Part shown: positions 43,166 through 52,451 of the stretch, piece after piece
Position numbering within the stretch: the stretch's first letter is position 1
Layout of the letters: each line of letters starts with the position of its first letter
NCBI RefSeq assembly: GCF_032193765.1
Contig: NZ_JAVBIJ010000001.1
Location: 186,001 to 250,000, forward strand
Source: Rhodoferax potami
GTDB lineage: Bacteria; Pseudomonadota; Gammaproteobacteria; Burkholderiales; Burkholderiaceae_C
DNA: 64,000 nucleotides
Reading direction: 5' to 3'
Position numbers and translations under genes: made by a program
The notes under the pieces: generated by a model
Seen by the model: only the letters and a program-made list of their open reading frames with translations
Told to the model about the DNA's origin: nothing
Databases searched by the model: none

Positions 43166-44644
43166 ATGAAACACCCATTTCACCTGACGGGCGCACTGCG
43201 GCGCGCCTGCATTTCGTGGTCGGCAGGGGCTTGTGCACTGGTGCTGATCAGTGCGAGCCCGTTGGCATTGGGCCAATCGAACCCCCCGGTTTCTGTGGCC
43301 GCACCGCTGGCGCAGCAGTTCACTTTGAAAAACGGCATGACCCTGATCGTCAAGCCCGACCGGCGCGCGCCCACTGCGGTCCACATGCTGTGGGTGCGGG
43401 TGGGTTCGATGGACGAGGTCGATGGCAGCAGTGGGGTGGCCCATGTCTTGGAGCACATGATGTTCAAAGGCACACCCACGGTCAAAGCAGGCGATTTTTC
43501 CCGCCAAGTAGCGGCCTTGGGCGGGCGTGAAAACGCGTTTACCAGCAAAGACTACACCGGGTACTTCCAGCAGATCCCCTCCCAGCGGCTGGAGGATGTG
43601 ATGCGCCTCGAGGCCGACCGCTTTGCCAACAGCACCTGGACCGATGAAGATTTCCGCAAGGAGCTGGAGGTGGTCAAAGAAGAGCGCCGCCTGCGCACCG
43701 AAGACAAACCCCATGCGCGCCTGCACGAAGCGATGGACGGTGTGACCTACCAAGCAGACCCCTATCGCCGCCCGATTGTGGGCTGGATGAGCGATCTGGA
43801 GAGCTTGCAGCCGGAGGACGCGCGCGACTTTTACCGCCGCTGGTACACCCCCACCAACGCCGCCGTGGTGGTGGCCGGGGATGTGGAGGTGAATGCCGTG
43901 CGGGCTTTGGCCGAAAAGTATTACGGCAGCCTGCCTGCGCGTGCGGTGCCCCTGCGCAAACCCCGCACCGAGCCGGAGCAGGCCGGCTTGCGGCGCTTGG
44001 CCCTCAAGGCCCCGGCAGAGCAGGCCTATGTGGCGCTGTCCTTCAAGGTGCCTGGTTTGCGGCCGGAGGGGCTCCCTGCCCTAGCGAACGTGCCCATGGA
44101 TGCGCCTAGCGAAGACGCTTTGGCCTTGACGGTGCTCTCTGCCGTGTTGTCGGGCTACGACGGTGCGCGGCTCCCGCGGGCCTTGACATTGACCGAGCCT
44201 TCGGTGGCCGATAGCGCCGGCGCCTATTACGGGCTGACCGCCCGGGGGCCACAGCTCTTCACGCTCTACGGGGTACCTGCGGCGGGCAAGACCGCGGCAG
44301 AGGTGGAGGCCGCCTTGCGCGCCCAGATCGCCTTGGTGGCCAAGGAGGGGGTCACCGAGGCCGAGCTGCTGCGTGTGAAAAACCGTTGGGTTGCCGGTGA
44401 GGTCTACAAGCAAGACAGTGTGTTTAACCAGGCCCGCTTGTTGGGGGTGAGTTGGATCAACGGATTTGCCTTGGGCAGCGACACGGTGCTGCTGGAGCGG
44501 CTCCGCGGGGTGAGTGCGGTGCAGGTGCAATCTGCTGCTGCACGTTACTTCGGGGACGATGCGCTGACGGTTGCCACCCTGATTCCCCAGCCTTTGGAGA
44601 TGGCGCGCAAGCCCCGGTCGCCGGCGGCCGGCATGCGGCACTGA
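43166..44644 (+). CDS. M16-family zinc metallopeptidase (pitrilysin-like), active subunit
   Basis: 492 residues with a signal peptide ending near SASPLALGQS. The inverted zinc motif HxxEH is present in VAHVLEHMMFKGT (about residues 93-105), with the distal Glu in EELEVVKEERRLR-like helix (KELEVVKEERRLR). The C-terminal M16_C domain follows. The enzyme probably acts in the periplasm. The ATG at 43166 starts the signal peptide; the upstream open frame is antisense to ftsY. The next gene encodes a partner without the zinc motif. Confidence 0.9.
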   Translation: MKHPFHLTGALRRACISWSAGACALVLISASPLALGQSNPPVSVAAPLAQQFTLKNGMTLIVKPDRRAPTAVHMLWVRVGSMDEVDGSSGVAHVLEHMMFKGTPTVKAGDFSRQVAALGGRENAFTSKDYTGYFQQIPSQRLEDVMRLEADRFANSTWTDEDFRKELEVVKEERRLRTEDKPHARLHEAMDGVTYQADPYRRPIVGWMSDLESLQPEDARDFYRRWYTPTNAAVVVAGDVEVNAVRALAEKYYGSLPARAVPLRKPRTEPEQAGLRRLALKAPAEQAYVALSFKVPGLRPEGLPALANVPMDAPSEDALALTVLSAVLSGYDGARLPRALTLTEPSVADSAGAYYGLTARGPQLFTLYGVPAAGKTAAEVEAALRAQIALVAKEGVTEAELLRVKNRWVAGEVYKQDSVFNQARLLGVSWINGFALGSDTVLLERLRGVSAVQVQSAAARYFGDDALTVATLIPQPLEMARKPRSPAAGMRH

Positions 44645-44659
44645 GCACTACACGACACC

Positions 44660-46012
44660 ATGAATACTCCTAAATTGATAGCTTCTCGCGCGATGATTAC
44701 GGGCGCTATAGGCATTTTTTGTATAAATTTGGCATGGGCGGGCATTCCGATCCAGCACTGGACGCAGCCCCAAGGTGCCCGGGTGTTTCTGGTCGAGAGC
44801 CCGGCCATCCCGATGGTGGATGTGCAAATTGATCTGGATGCCGGCAGCCGGCGCGACCCGGCCGACCAGCCCGGTCTGGCGAATCTGATGGCAAGTAGCA
44901 CCTCTAACGGTGTGCGCGCCAGCCATGCCGGCCCGGCGCTGGATGAAAACCAACTCAGCGAGGCGTGGGCGGATTTGGGGGCTTCTTTCGGTGGCAGCGC
45001 GAGCGCCGACCGCATGAGCTTCGCGCTGAGGTCTCTGACCTATCCCGATATCCTGGATCAAGCGGTTGCGCTGGCTGCGCGTCAGATTGGCGAGCCGGCG
45101 TTTCCGGAGGCGCCGTGGTTGCGTGACCGGCCCAAGCTGATTGCCAGCCTCAAGGAGGCCAACACCCGGCCCGCCACATTGGTAGCCCGCGCTTTTAACC
45201 GCGCGGTGTATGGCAACCACCCCTATGGTTATGAACCGACCGAGGCCAGCTTGCTCCGCACCCATGTGCAGCACATGCGCGACTTACATGCCCGTGTTCT
45301 GCGGGCGTGTGCGGTCCAGGTCAGCATCGTGGGTGCGCTGAACCGGACACAGGCCGACGCACTGGTGACCAAGTTGCTGGCCCGCTTGCCCCAAGCCGGC
45401 TGTGTGAAACCACCGCCGGTGCCGGAGGTGCAGCCCTTGGCGGCCGCCAGCGACCAGCGGATTGCGTTTGCCTCTGCCCAGGCCCATGTGCTGGTGGGGC
45501 AACCCGGCTTCAAGCGCAACGATCCTGATTTCTTTGCGCTGACGGTGGGCAACCACGTTCTGGGGGGCGGCGGTTTCACCGCACGATTGACCGAAGAGGT
45601 GCGCGAAAAAAGAGGCTTGACCTACAGCGTGTACAGCTTCTTTGCACCAGGTCTGCACGCAGGTGCCTTTACCGTCGGCCTTCAGACGCGGCCCGACCAG
45701 GCAGAGCAGGCCCTGTCCTTGGTGCGGGAGGTGCTGAGCCGGTTTGTTGCGCAAGGCCCGTCTTACAAGGAGCTGCAAGCCGCCAAAGACAACTTGATGG
45801 GCGGCTTTGCGCTGCGGATCGACAGCAACAAGAAGTTGCTGGACAACGTGGCCAACATCGCCTGGAACCGCCTGCCGCTCGATTACCTGGACACCTGGAC
45901 CCAGCAGATCGACAAGCTGACGGCGGCAGACGTGCGCGCAGCCATGGCCCGTGTGCTGCAGCCCGACCGGATGGCTACCGTGTTGCTGGGGGCGCCGGAT
46001 CCGGTGCGGTAA
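44660..46012 (+). CDS. M16-family peptidase-like subunit lacking the zinc motif
   Basis: 450 residues with a signal peptide (ITGAIGIFCINLAWAG). The M16 fold is clear (ARVFLVESPAIPMVDVQIDLDAGSRRD read across about 37-63; ARLTEEVREKRGLTYSVYS in the second half, which holds the R/Y substrate-binding pair), but the HxxEH site is replaced by GLANLMAS, so it should be catalytically inactive and form a heterodimer with the upstream subunit. It starts 15 bases after that gene. Its first codons come from a REP-like repeat (44663-44720). Confidence 0.88.
   Translation: MNTPKLIASRAMITGAIGIFCINLAWAGIPIQHWTQPQGARVFLVESPAIPMVDVQIDLDAGSRRDPADQPGLANLMASSTSNGVRASHAGPALDENQLSEAWADLGASFGGSASADRMSFALRSLTYPDILDQAVALAARQIGEPAFPEAPWLRDRPKLIASLKEANTRPATLVARAFNRAVYGNHPYGYEPTEASLLRTHVQHMRDLHARVLRACAVQVSIVGALNRTQADALVTKLLARLPQAGCVKPPPVPEVQPLAAASDQRIAFASAQAHVLVGQPGFKRNDPDFFALTVGNHVLGGGGFTARLTEEVREKRGLTYSVYSFFAPGLHAGAFTVGLQTRPDQAEQALSLVREVLSRFVAQGPSYKELQAAKDNLMGGFALRIDSNKKLLDNVANIAWNRLPLDYLDTWTQQIDKLTAADVRAAMARVLQPDRMATVLLGAPDPVR
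44663..44720 (-). repeat. REP-like repeat encoding the signal peptide of the M16-like subunit
   Basis: Plus-strand blocks AATTGATAGCTTCTCGCGCG, GGGCGCTATAGGCATTTTTT align with the reverse complement of copy A (TAGCTGCTAGCGC...GCGCTAGCGGCACTTTTT). The left edge AATACTCCTAAA is shared with the copy at 9733-9770. It codes for residues 2-20. Confidence 0.7.
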
Positions 46013-46021
46013 GCTCACTCC

Positions 46022-46666
46022 ATGAACGCCAAAGCTTCCTCTAAAACCACATCTCCCCGCGGTGTTACAGGCGCCGCCAAGCGCCCCCCACGCCCCCGGG
46101 CGGCTCAGAGCCACGAAATCCGCATCATTGGCGGACTCTGGAAACGCACCAAACTCAAGGTCGCCGACAAGCCGGGCCTGCGCCCCACGCCGGACCGGGT
46201 CCGTGAAACCGTGTTCAACTGGCTGGGCCAGGACATGACCGGCTTGCGCTGTCTGGATGCCTTTGCCGGCACCGGCGCCTTGGGTTTTGAGGCCGCCTCG
46301 CGCGGCGCCAAGCAAGTGACACTGATCGAGCAAGACACCGCCCTGATCGACCAGCTCAAAAAGACCCAATCCCAGCTCAATGCCGGCATGGTGCTGGTGC
46401 AACGCGGTGACGGCATTGCGGCGATCCGGCAGGCGGCACCCGCAAGCTTGGATGTGATTTTTATCGATCCGCCGTTTGATGCACCCTTGTTTGAGCCCGC
46501 GCTGGGTGCCTGTGCCCATGCGTTGGCAGCTGGTGGCTGGGTGTATCTGGAGTCCCCCGCCGCCTACACCGATGAGGCCTTGAGCGCATATGGACTGCGC
46601 GTCTACCGGCATCTGAAGGCGGGCGCGGTCCATGCTCACCTGTTGCAAGCGCTGGTCGCTCCCTAA
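46022..46666 (+). CDS. rsmD: 16S rRNA (guanine966-N2)-methyltransferase RsmD
   Basis: 214 residues. It has the RsmD opening IRIIGGLWKRTKL, RPTPDRVRETVFNWLG, SAM motif I LDAFAGTGALGFEAASRGA and the catalytic DPPF in VIFIDPPFDAP. It methylates G966 in the 30S subunit. The 30 or so N-terminal residues are a basic disordered extension. It is followed 22 bases later by coaD, the usual neighbour. Confidence 0.93.
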   Translation: MNAKASSKTTSPRGVTGAAKRPPRPRAAQSHEIRIIGGLWKRTKLKVADKPGLRPTPDRVRETVFNWLGQDMTGLRCLDAFAGTGALGFEAASRGAKQVTLIEQDTALIDQLKKTQSQLNAGMVLVQRGDGIAAIRQAAPASLDVIFIDPPFDAPLFEPALGACAHALAAGGWVYLESPAAYTDEALSAYGLRVYRHLKAGAVHAHLLQALVAP

Positions 46667-46688
46667 GCCCCTTTGAGAAGGCCCTGCC

Positions 46689-47177
46689 ATGCCCCAAGCC
46701 ACGATTGCTGTTTTTCCCGGAACCTTTGACCCTATTACTTTGGGCCACCAGGACCTGATCCGTCGCTCATCCCGTCTCTTCGGGACGGTCATCGTGGCAG
46801 TGGCGGTTGCCCACCACAAGAAGACGCTTTTCAGTCTCGACGAGCGTTTGGCGATGGCGCGCGAAGTGTTCCAGCCGCTCGACAACGTGCAGGTAGAGAG
46901 CTTCAGTGGCTTGGTGCGCGACTTCGCAGTCGCCCATGGTGCCCGCGCCATGGTGCGTGGCGTGCGTTCGGTGACCGACTTCGATTACGAGGCGCAACTC
47001 GCCGGCATGAATAAGTCTTTAGCCCCTGATGTAGAAACGGTTTTCCTCACGCCGGACTCGCGTTTTCAATTCATCTCGAGTACGCTGGTCCGGGAGATTG
47101 CCACGCTCAAGGGCGACGTTGCCGCCTTCGTGGCCCCGGTGGTTCATGCCCGCTTGATGGACCGCTTGACACCCTGA
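46689..47177 (+). CDS. coaD: Phosphopantetheine adenylyltransferase CoaD
   Basis: 162 residues, the fourth step of coenzyme A synthesis from pantothenate, transferring AMP to 4'-phosphopantetheine. The nucleotidyltransferase motif T-x-GH is in AVFPGTFDPITLGHQDLI, with RGVRSVTDFDYEAQLAGMN and the ISSTLVREIA signature. Length is standard. Confidence 0.96.
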   Translation: MPQATIAVFPGTFDPITLGHQDLIRRSSRLFGTVIVAVAVAHHKKTLFSLDERLAMAREVFQPLDNVQVESFSGLVRDFAVAHGARAMVRGVRSVTDFDYEAQLAGMNKSLAPDVETVFLTPDSRFQFISSTLVREIATLKGDVAAFVAPVVHARLMDRLTP

Positions 47178-47195
47178 CCCTTCAAGGAGCCTGCC

Positions 47196-47648
47196 ATGAA
47201 AGTCCTGTTGCCGGTTGACGGTTCGGAGTTGTCGATGGAGGCCGTTCACTGGGTGCTAGCCGCCAGGGACCAAGGCCTGCCGGTCGAGGTGGTGTTGGTC
47301 AATGTCCAGGAGCCTGCCAATCTTTATGAGCTGGTAGTGGCACACGACGCCGATGTATTGAGTCAGGTCAGCACCGATGCCGGCATGCACTGCATCGAGC
47401 CAGCGCGCGCTCTGCTGAGCGCTGCCGGAGTGGAGTGTGTCTGCGAAGTTGCGACCGGCGACCCAGCGCACATGGCTATCGAGGTCGGTGAACGGCATGG
47501 CGTCGATCTGGTGGTGATGGGCGCTGAGAGTGCCGGGGCACTCGGGTCCGGTTTGGTCGGATCAGTCGCCAACGAAGTGCTGCGGACCAGCACCGTGCCG
47601 GTGGTGATCGTCAAACTCCCCGCTGACGACGAGGGCTTGAGCCCCTGA
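47196..47648 (+). CDS. Universal stress protein (UspA family)
   Basis: 150 residues, single Usp domain with KVLLPVDGSELSMEAV and the ATP-binding pattern GAESAGALGSGLVGSVANEVL (G-x2-G-x9-G-S type, read over about 109-129). It is expected to bind ATP and dimerise in stress. AAGGAGCC precedes the ATG. Confidence 0.9.
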   Translation: MKVLLPVDGSELSMEAVHWVLAARDQGLPVEVVLVNVQEPANLYELVVAHDADVLSQVSTDAGMHCIEPARALLSAAGVECVCEVATGDPAHMAIEVGERHGVDLVVMGAESAGALGSGLVGSVANEVLRTSTVPVVIVKLPADDEGLSP

Positions 47649-47680
47649 GGCGATAATCCTGCCATGGAGCGCGAACTGCT

Positions 47681-47944
47681 GTGGCACTGTTAATTACCGA
47701 CGAATGCATCAACTGCGATGTATGCGAGCCCGAATGCCCGAATGAGGCCATCTACCTGGGTGAGCAGATTTACGAAATCGATCCGCATAAATGCACCGAG
47801 TGCGTTGGGCATTTCGACGAGCCCCAGTGCGTACAGGTGTGCCCCGTGTCTTGCATTCCGGTGAACCCCGATTTCACCGAAAGCAAAGAAACTTTGATGC
47901 AAAAGTACCTGCGCTTGCAGGCTGCGGCGATCAAGCCTGCCTGA
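47681..47944 (+). CDS. Two-[4Fe-4S] ferredoxin, YfhL/Fdx type
   Basis: 87 residues. Cluster ligands are CINCDVCEPECP and a second set CTECVGHFDEPQCVQVCPVSC, with the insert and C-terminal helix typical of YfhL and Allochromatium-type ferredoxins, which have a low-potential cluster. The start is GTG at 47681, required by the conserved opening ALLITDECINCD; no ATG is in frame. Confidence 0.93.
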   Translation: MALLITDECINCDVCEPECPNEAIYLGEQIYEIDPHKCTECVGHFDEPQCVQVCPVSCIPVNPDFTESKETLMQKYLRLQAAAIKPA

Positions 47945-47975
47945 GGGCTAGCAGGCTAGCGGTCACCCCGGGCTG

Positions 47976-48374
47976 TTAAGGCTTTGCAGGTGGGACCTGC
48001 TTGGCAGTAAAGAACTGCGGTCCCTCTTTCTTCTTTGCGCTGTCTTTGCCTGAGCCTTTTGCGGTAAGGGCTTTCTCTTGCTCCAAGGCTTTGGCCTCCA
48101 GTGCGTGGCGCTTTCTGACCTCCGCTTCAGTGGCGAGGCGCTCTTTTTCCAGCGCTTTGGCTGCCGCCAATTGGCGCTTGTTTTCTTTGTCTACCGTTTG
48201 TTTGCGTGCAACGTCTGTGCTCGCATCCGGCGCCGATGTGTCCAGCGTTTTGCCATCGCCACAGGGAGTCTGGCTGTAGGTGTTGCCACACTTGTAGACT
48301 TTTTGGGCTTGAGTCGCCGTTCCTGTTGCGGTTAATGCTGCAAAAACGATAGCAAAGGCGATGGCGTGACTCAT
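47976..48374 (-). CDS. Exported DUF4124-like protein
   Basis: 132 residues with a signal peptide (cleavage near ATQAQ) and a short DUF4124-like motif KVYKCGNTYSQTPCGDGK, two Cys probably disulfide-bonded. The rest is a charged Lys/Glu/Ala coiled coil. Function unknown. It starts 25 bases after the pth stop and may be co-transcribed. Confidence 0.72.
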   Translation of the reverse strand: MSHAIAFAIVFAALTATGTATQAQKVYKCGNTYSQTPCGDGKTLDTSAPDASTDVARKQTVDKENKRQLAAAKALEKERLATEAEVRKRHALEAKALEQEKALTAKGSGKDSAKKKEGPQFFTAKQVPPAKP

Positions 48375-48399
48375 ACAGGTCTCCGGTGGGGCAGGGGGC

Positions 48400-49080
48400 T
48401 CAGGGGGTGTTTTGCACCGTGGATATGTTTGGCACTGCGGATAGTGCGCCCGCCGCATCTGCAGCTGGTACCGGTGGGGTAGCGGGGCGTGGCGGCTTAG
48501 GGCGAGGGGGCTTGCTGGTGTGGATAAGCATCGTGGCTTTGTCCATGTCCCCAGCCAACAAGTGCGGCAGTGCTTTGAGCGAACGGTCAATGCTTTGGTC
48601 GATGGCAATACGATGGTCGAGCGATGGTTTTTTGAGGACCCAGTGCACGACTTCTGATTTCACGCCGGGATGTCCTACGCCCAGGCGCAAGCGCCAGTAA
48701 TCACCGGTGCCTAGCTGGGCATGGATGTCTCGCAAGCCGTTGTGTCCGGCGTGGCTGCCACCGAACTTGAGCTTGGCTTCGCCGGGCACCACGTCCAGCT
48801 CGTCGTGAACCACCAGAATTTCTTGGGGCGCTATTTTGAAAAAGCGGGCCAGCGCGCCCACCGACTTGCCGGACAGGTTCATGAACGTTTGCGGCTCTAG
48901 CAACCAGACCGTCTGGCCTTGCAGGGTGGTGCGGGCCACGAGACCGTGGTAGCCCTTGTCCATCGAGAGATTCAGCTTGAGTTCACGCGCGAGGGCATCA
49001 ACCCACCAGAAGCCGGCGTTATGGCGAGTGCCTTCGTACTCCGTACCCGGGTTGCCCAGGCCGACAAATAGTTTGATCAT
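48400..49080 (-). CDS. pth: Peptidyl-tRNA hydrolase Pth
   Basis: 226 residues. It releases tRNA from stalled peptidyl-tRNA. Conserved [19 protein letters not shown] (catalytic His near 20), MNLSGKSVG and [25 protein letters not shown] (read across about 92-116). About 35 residues beyond the usual end form a Pro/Ala-rich tail ([13 protein letters not shown]). It stands in the conserved pth-rplY-prs block. Confidence 0.95.
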   Translation of the reverse strand: MIKLFVGLGNPGTEYEGTRHNAGFWWVDALARELKLNLSMDKGYHGLVARTTLQGQTVWLLEPQTFMNLSGKSVGALARFFKIAPQEILVVHDELDVVPGEAKLKFGGSHAGHNGLRDIHAQLGTGDYWRLRLGVGHPGVKSEVVHWVLKKPSLDHRIAIDQSIDRSLKALPHLLAGDMDKATMLIHTSKPPRPKPPRPATPPVPAADAAGALSAVPNISTVQNTP

Positions 49081-49129
49081 GCTAAAAATTATGGCTCACA
49101 ATCGGGGCTGCAGAGGGCGCCCCAATGCA

Positions 49130-49153
49130 AACGGCCCACCGAGGTGGGCCGTT
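49130..49153 (-). terminator. Probable terminator after rplY
   Basis: AACGGCCCAC pairs perfectly with GTGGGCCGTT around a 4-base loop, 27 bases downstream of the rplY stop on the minus strand. Only a short T-run (GTTT) follows, so readthrough into pth is possible. Confidence 0.65.
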
Positions 49154-49179
49154 CTTAAGTCCTCAACGCAAAGCGTTAA

Positions 49180-49809
49180 TTACTTCTTACCTTTTTTGCC
49201 CTTGGCATCAGCAGCGGGAGCTGCAACGGGTGCAATCACTTCTTCCACAGGAGCGACCACGGACACAACCACGGGGTTTGGCTTGCCGTGAGTCACAGCA
49301 ACAGTTCCCTTGGGCATAGCCAGATCGTTCACGTGCAAGGACTTGCCCTTCACCAGACCGCTCAGGTCCACAGCGATGAATTCAGGCAGGTCGGCAGGCA
49401 AGCAAGCCACTTCCAGCTCGGTGATCACGTGGTTGATCAAGCAGGAATCGGTCTTCACTGCAGGCGAGTTTTCCTGGCCGCTGAAGTGCAAAGGAACGCG
49501 CATGCTCAGCTTGGTGTTGGCTTCCACGCGTTGGAAGTCAATGTGCAGGATCAATTGCTTGTAGGGGTGCATTTGCACGTCGCGCAACAGAACCTTGCTT
49601 TCCTTGCCGTTGAATTCCATGTCCAGGATAGTGGAGTGGAAAGCTTCTTTCTTGATGGCGTGCCACAAAGCATTGTGATCCAGCTCAACCAAGAGGGGTT
49701 CGCCAGTGCCACCGTAAACGATGCCAGGTGTACGACCGGTAACGCGGAGACGGCGGCTCGCACCCGTGCCCTGCTTAGCGCGCTCAAAAGCGACAAATTT
49801 CATATTCAA
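49180..49809 (-). CDS. rplY: 50S ribosomal protein L25/Ctc (bL25)
   Basis: 209 residues of the long CTC form: an L25 domain (1-95) that binds 5S rRNA and a beta-barrel C-terminal domain, ending in an Ala/Val/Lys-rich tail ([12 protein letters not shown]). The start [20 protein letters not shown] is typical; the listed frame begins MNMKF with the first ATG at 49809. Confidence 0.95.
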   Translation of the reverse strand: MNMKFVAFERAKQGTGASRRLRVTGRTPGIVYGGTGEPLLVELDHNALWHAIKKEAFHSTILDMEFNGKESKVLLRDVQMHPYKQLILHIDFQRVEANTKLSMRVPLHFSGQENSPAVKTDSCLINHVITELEVACLPADLPEFIAVDLSGLVKGKSLHVNDLAMPKGTVAVTHGKPNPVVVSVVAPVEEVIAPVAAPAADAKGKKGKK

Positions 49810-49850
49810 CTCCTAAAAGAGTCCACCGCGACCAGTGTGACTCCGACTTT

Positions 49851-49878
49851 AAAAAGACATCGCCGGCACAGCGCCGGC
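49851..49878 (-). terminator. Hairpin between prs and rplY, possible attenuator
   Basis: On the minus strand GCCGGC-GCTGT-GCCGGC is followed, after six bases, by TTTTT. It lies between the prs stop and the rplY start and may partly terminate transcription, lowering rplY relative to prs or the reverse. Confidence 0.4.
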
Positions 49879-49905
49879 AATATCTGCTTTTTGCACCGGG
49901 TAGTG

Positions 49906-50868
49906 TTACTCGGTGAACAAACTCATGACCGAATCTCCCTTGGCGATCCGCTGGATCGTGTCGGCGATCAGCGGAGCCACGGAGAGTTGGCGAATTTTGG
50001 TGCACTGCGCGGCGGCAGCGCTCAAAGGAATGGTGTTGGTCACCACGACTTCGTCGAGGGCGTCACCACCAGCGATACGCTCGATGGCCGGGCCGGAGAA
50101 GATGGGATGTGTGCAATAGGCATACACCTTCTTCGCGCCGCGGGCTTTCAATACTTCAGCGGCCTTCACCAAAGTGCCGGCGGTGTCGATCATGTCGTCC
50201 ATGATCACGCAGTTGCGGCCTTCAATCTCGCCGATCACGTGCATGACTTCAGACACGTTGGCCTTGGGGCGACGCTTGTCGATGATGGCCATGTCGCAGT
50301 TCAACTGCTTGGCCAGAGCGCGGGCACGCACCACGCCACCTACGTCGGGCGACACCACGATCAGATCGCTGTAGTTCTTCTGGCGCAAATCGCCCAGCAG
50401 CACGGGGGACGCGTAAATGTTGTCCACCGGAATATCAAAGAAACCCTGGATCTGGTCAGCGTGCAAATCCATGGTCAGCACGCGGTCTACGCCCACGGCT
50501 TGCAACATGTTGGCGACCACTTTGGCAGTGATAGGCACACGGGCAGAGCGGGGACGACGGTCTTGACGTGCATAACCGAAGTAGGGAATCACGGCGCTGA
50601 TGCGCTCAGCAGACGCACGCTTGAGTGCATCGACCATGATCAGCAGTTCCATCAGATTTTCGTTAGTGGGAGCGCAAGTGCTCTGGACCACAAACACGTC
50701 GCGGGCGCGAACGTTTTGGTTGATCTCTACCGTGACCTCGCCATCCGAGAAGCGACCGACGGTGGCTGCACCGAGGGAAATGCCGAGGTGCTTGGAAATG
50801 TCTTCCGCCATGCCAGGATTGGCATTGCCGGTAAAAACCATGAAATCAGGGGGTGTGAATGCCTGCAT
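49906..50868 (-). CDS. prs: Ribose-phosphate pyrophosphokinase Prs
   Basis: 320 residues. It makes PRPP for purine, pyrimidine, His, Trp and NAD synthesis. Typical segments are [46 protein letters not shown] (metal His) and the PRPP loop [14 protein letters not shown]. Length standard. Confidence 0.97.
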   Translation of the reverse strand: MQAFTPPDFMVFTGNANPGMAEDISKHLGISLGAATVGRFSDGEVTVEINQNVRARDVFVVQSTCAPTNENLMELLIMVDALKRASAERISAVIPYFGYARQDRRPRSARVPITAKVVANMLQAVGVDRVLTMDLHADQIQGFFDIPVDNIYASPVLLGDLRQKNYSDLIVVSPDVGGVVRARALAKQLNCDMAIIDKRRPKANVSEVMHVIGEIEGRNCVIMDDMIDTAGTLVKAAEVLKARGAKKVYAYCTHPIFSGPAIERIAGGDALDEVVVTNTIPLSAAAAQCTKIRQLSVAPLIADTIQRIAKGDSVMSLFTE

Positions 50869-50947
50869 GTGGGGAGGTCCAGCGAAGAGAGTGGGTTTAT
50901 TTTTTCACAGATCGCATGCTGAATCGGGACCGGCCCGAACAGCAATT

Positions 50948-51024
50948 TGGCAGGGGAAGAAGGATTCGAACCTTCGCATGCTGGAATCAAAATCCAGTGC
51001 CTTAACCAACTTGGCGACTCCCCT
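50948..51024 (-). tRNA. tRNA-Gln (anticodon TTG)
   Basis: 77 bases including the encoded CCA. Acceptor AGGGGAG pairs with TTCCCCT, the anticodon arm is CTGGATT-TTG-ATTCCAG with the anticodon at 50988-50990, and the T arm is AAGGTTCGAATCCTT. It sits between ispE and prs on the same strand, the usual place in Betaproteobacteria. Confidence 0.97.
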
Positions 51025-51038
51025 ACACGGGTTGGTAG

Positions 51039-51914
51039 CTAAACGCTACCCACCGATAAACCATCGCTGGGTGCCCATCCCTGAAGGGGGTGAACATCCA
51101 AACTACTGCACAACCTGACTTGACAATCAGTAGGCGCATTACCCATTTCGATGTCCTGAGTGCAGTGCGCAAAAACTGCGCTTCCTGAACCAGTCATTCG
51201 ACCACTGAGACCTTTTGAATTCAGCCACTGAAGGGCTTGGTTCATTTCCGGGCACAGCGTCTGGGCTATGGCCTGCAAATCATTTCTTGTTGTCTTTAAG
51301 ACATTTTCGAAAGTGTGTGCAGCGAAGCCATAGATTGTAGCGCACTCTGAATCACGTTTCAAGCTTGGATCGGAAAAAATTCGTTTTGTTTCTAAACCGG
51401 CCCCGGGTTTCACGACCAACCAAGGCGAAACCGGGATGTCGATGGGGGTCAGTTTTTCTCCGATGCCTTCTACCCACGCGTTCTTTCCGCCGAGGAAAAA
51501 GGGCACATCTGCACCCAGTTTCAGGCCGATCGCTAGCAGCGCAGGCAGCGGCAGATTCAAGTTCCACAGGCGATTCAAGACCAGCAACGTAGACGCTGCA
51601 TCCGAAGACCCTCCGCCCATGCCTGCTTGCGCCGGGATGGATTTGTGGATGCCGATGTGGGCACCCAAGGCGCAGCCGGTGGCTTGCTGCAAGGCGCGGG
51701 CTGCGCGGAGTACGAGATCGTCTTCCGGCAAGGCCCAGCTCAGATCCTCGCGGCTGATACCGCCATCACTGCGCAGGTCGAAGTGGAGGGTGTCACTCCA
51801 ATCAATCAGCATAAAGGGGGACTGCAACAGGTGATATCCATCCTCGCGGCGACCCACGATATGAAGGAACAAGTTGAGCTTGGCGGGGGCGGGGATGTCG
51901 TAGAGCGACTGCAT
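51039..51914 (-). CDS. ispE: 4-diphosphocytidyl-2-C-methyl-D-erythritol kinase IspE
   Basis: 291 residues, GHMP kinase of the MEP isoprenoid pathway. The opening DIPAPAKLNLFLHIVGRREDGYH and the ATP loop AGMGGGSSDAASTL are typical, and the C-terminal GRMTGSGSAVFA completes the site. It follows lolB with 33 bases between. Confidence 0.95.
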   Translation of the reverse strand: MQSLYDIPAPAKLNLFLHIVGRREDGYHLLQSPFMLIDWSDTLHFDLRSDGGISREDLSWALPEDDLVLRAARALQQATGCALGAHIGIHKSIPAQAGMGGGSSDAASTLLVLNRLWNLNLPLPALLAIGLKLGADVPFFLGGKNAWVEGIGEKLTPIDIPVSPWLVVKPGAGLETKRIFSDPSLKRDSECATIYGFAAHTFENVLKTTRNDLQAIAQTLCPEMNQALQWLNSKGLSGRMTGSGSAVFAHCTQDIEMGNAPTDCQVRLCSSLDVHPLQGWAPSDGLSVGSV

Positions 51915-51947
51915 GGCGGCGATTATCTGCGCTGCAGGGTGCGTCGT

Positions 51948-52451
51948 TCAGGGCTGCAGAATGATTCGCAACTCAACACGCGGCAGCGATGGGTCATCGC
52001 GCTGGGCCGTTAATCGACCTTGCTCTAGGGTACTCAGGTCCACGGACCAGCCTGGCACGGGCGTAGCCGTACCCCGGAGCCAATCAAACAGCGCTTGCAC
52101 CGGGAGCTCGGCGCCGGTAGCCTGCTGCACCAGTGCCTCGACAGAGTCAAACTGGCGGATTTGTCCTTCTGCCGCGAGGGTTGCGGTGCCGGGCGCCCAT
52201 TGCAGCTTTGTCGCAGTAGTGCCGAGGGGGGTGTAAAAGGCCAGCTGGCCTGCTTCGGCTGAACCACCCAATTCAAAGTCGGCGCTGAAGGCTTGGGGTG
52301 GCGTGCTCTGCACTTTGAGGGCCAGTCTGCCGCTCCACTGCGATTCAGCAGGAAAAGTGCTGTTCGCGCCCGGTTTATGTGCGCAACCTGCTATCAAAAA
52401 AATAGCAATCCAGAGCGTGAGGCGCGCTCGGGTCCGGATTCCCCAGCTCAT
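51948..52451 (-). CDS. lolB: Outer-membrane lipoprotein receptor LolB
   Basis: 167 residues. LolB accepts lipoproteins from LolA and inserts them into the outer membrane. The lipobox is LIAGCAHKPG (Cys near residue 23), then WSGRLALKV and LGTTATKLQW and a C-terminal LRIILQP. The length is slightly short for the family. The ATG at 52451 overlaps the TPR stop (ATGA). The signal peptide codons (minus strand GCTATTTTTTTGATAGC) resemble a piece of the REP-like repeat. Confidence 0.87.
   Translation of the reverse strand: MSWGIRTRARLTLWIAIFLIAGCAHKPGANSTFPAESQWSGRLALKVQSTPPQAFSADFELGGSAEAGQLAFYTPLGTTATKLQWAPGTATLAAEGQIRQFDSVEALVQQATGAELPVQALFDWLRGTATPVPGWSVDLSTLEQGRLTAQRDDPSLPRVELRIILQP

Noticed and set aside
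45284-46951. Minus-strand open frame of 555 codons over the M16-like gene, rsmD and coaD
   Set aside because: Antisense shadow of three well-supported genes; no motif and no SD.
49288-50922. Long plus-strand open frame (544 codons) across rplY and prs
   Set aside because: It lies exactly antisense to two certain housekeeping genes, has His/Val-rich residues typical of a shadow frame, and has no recognisable domain.
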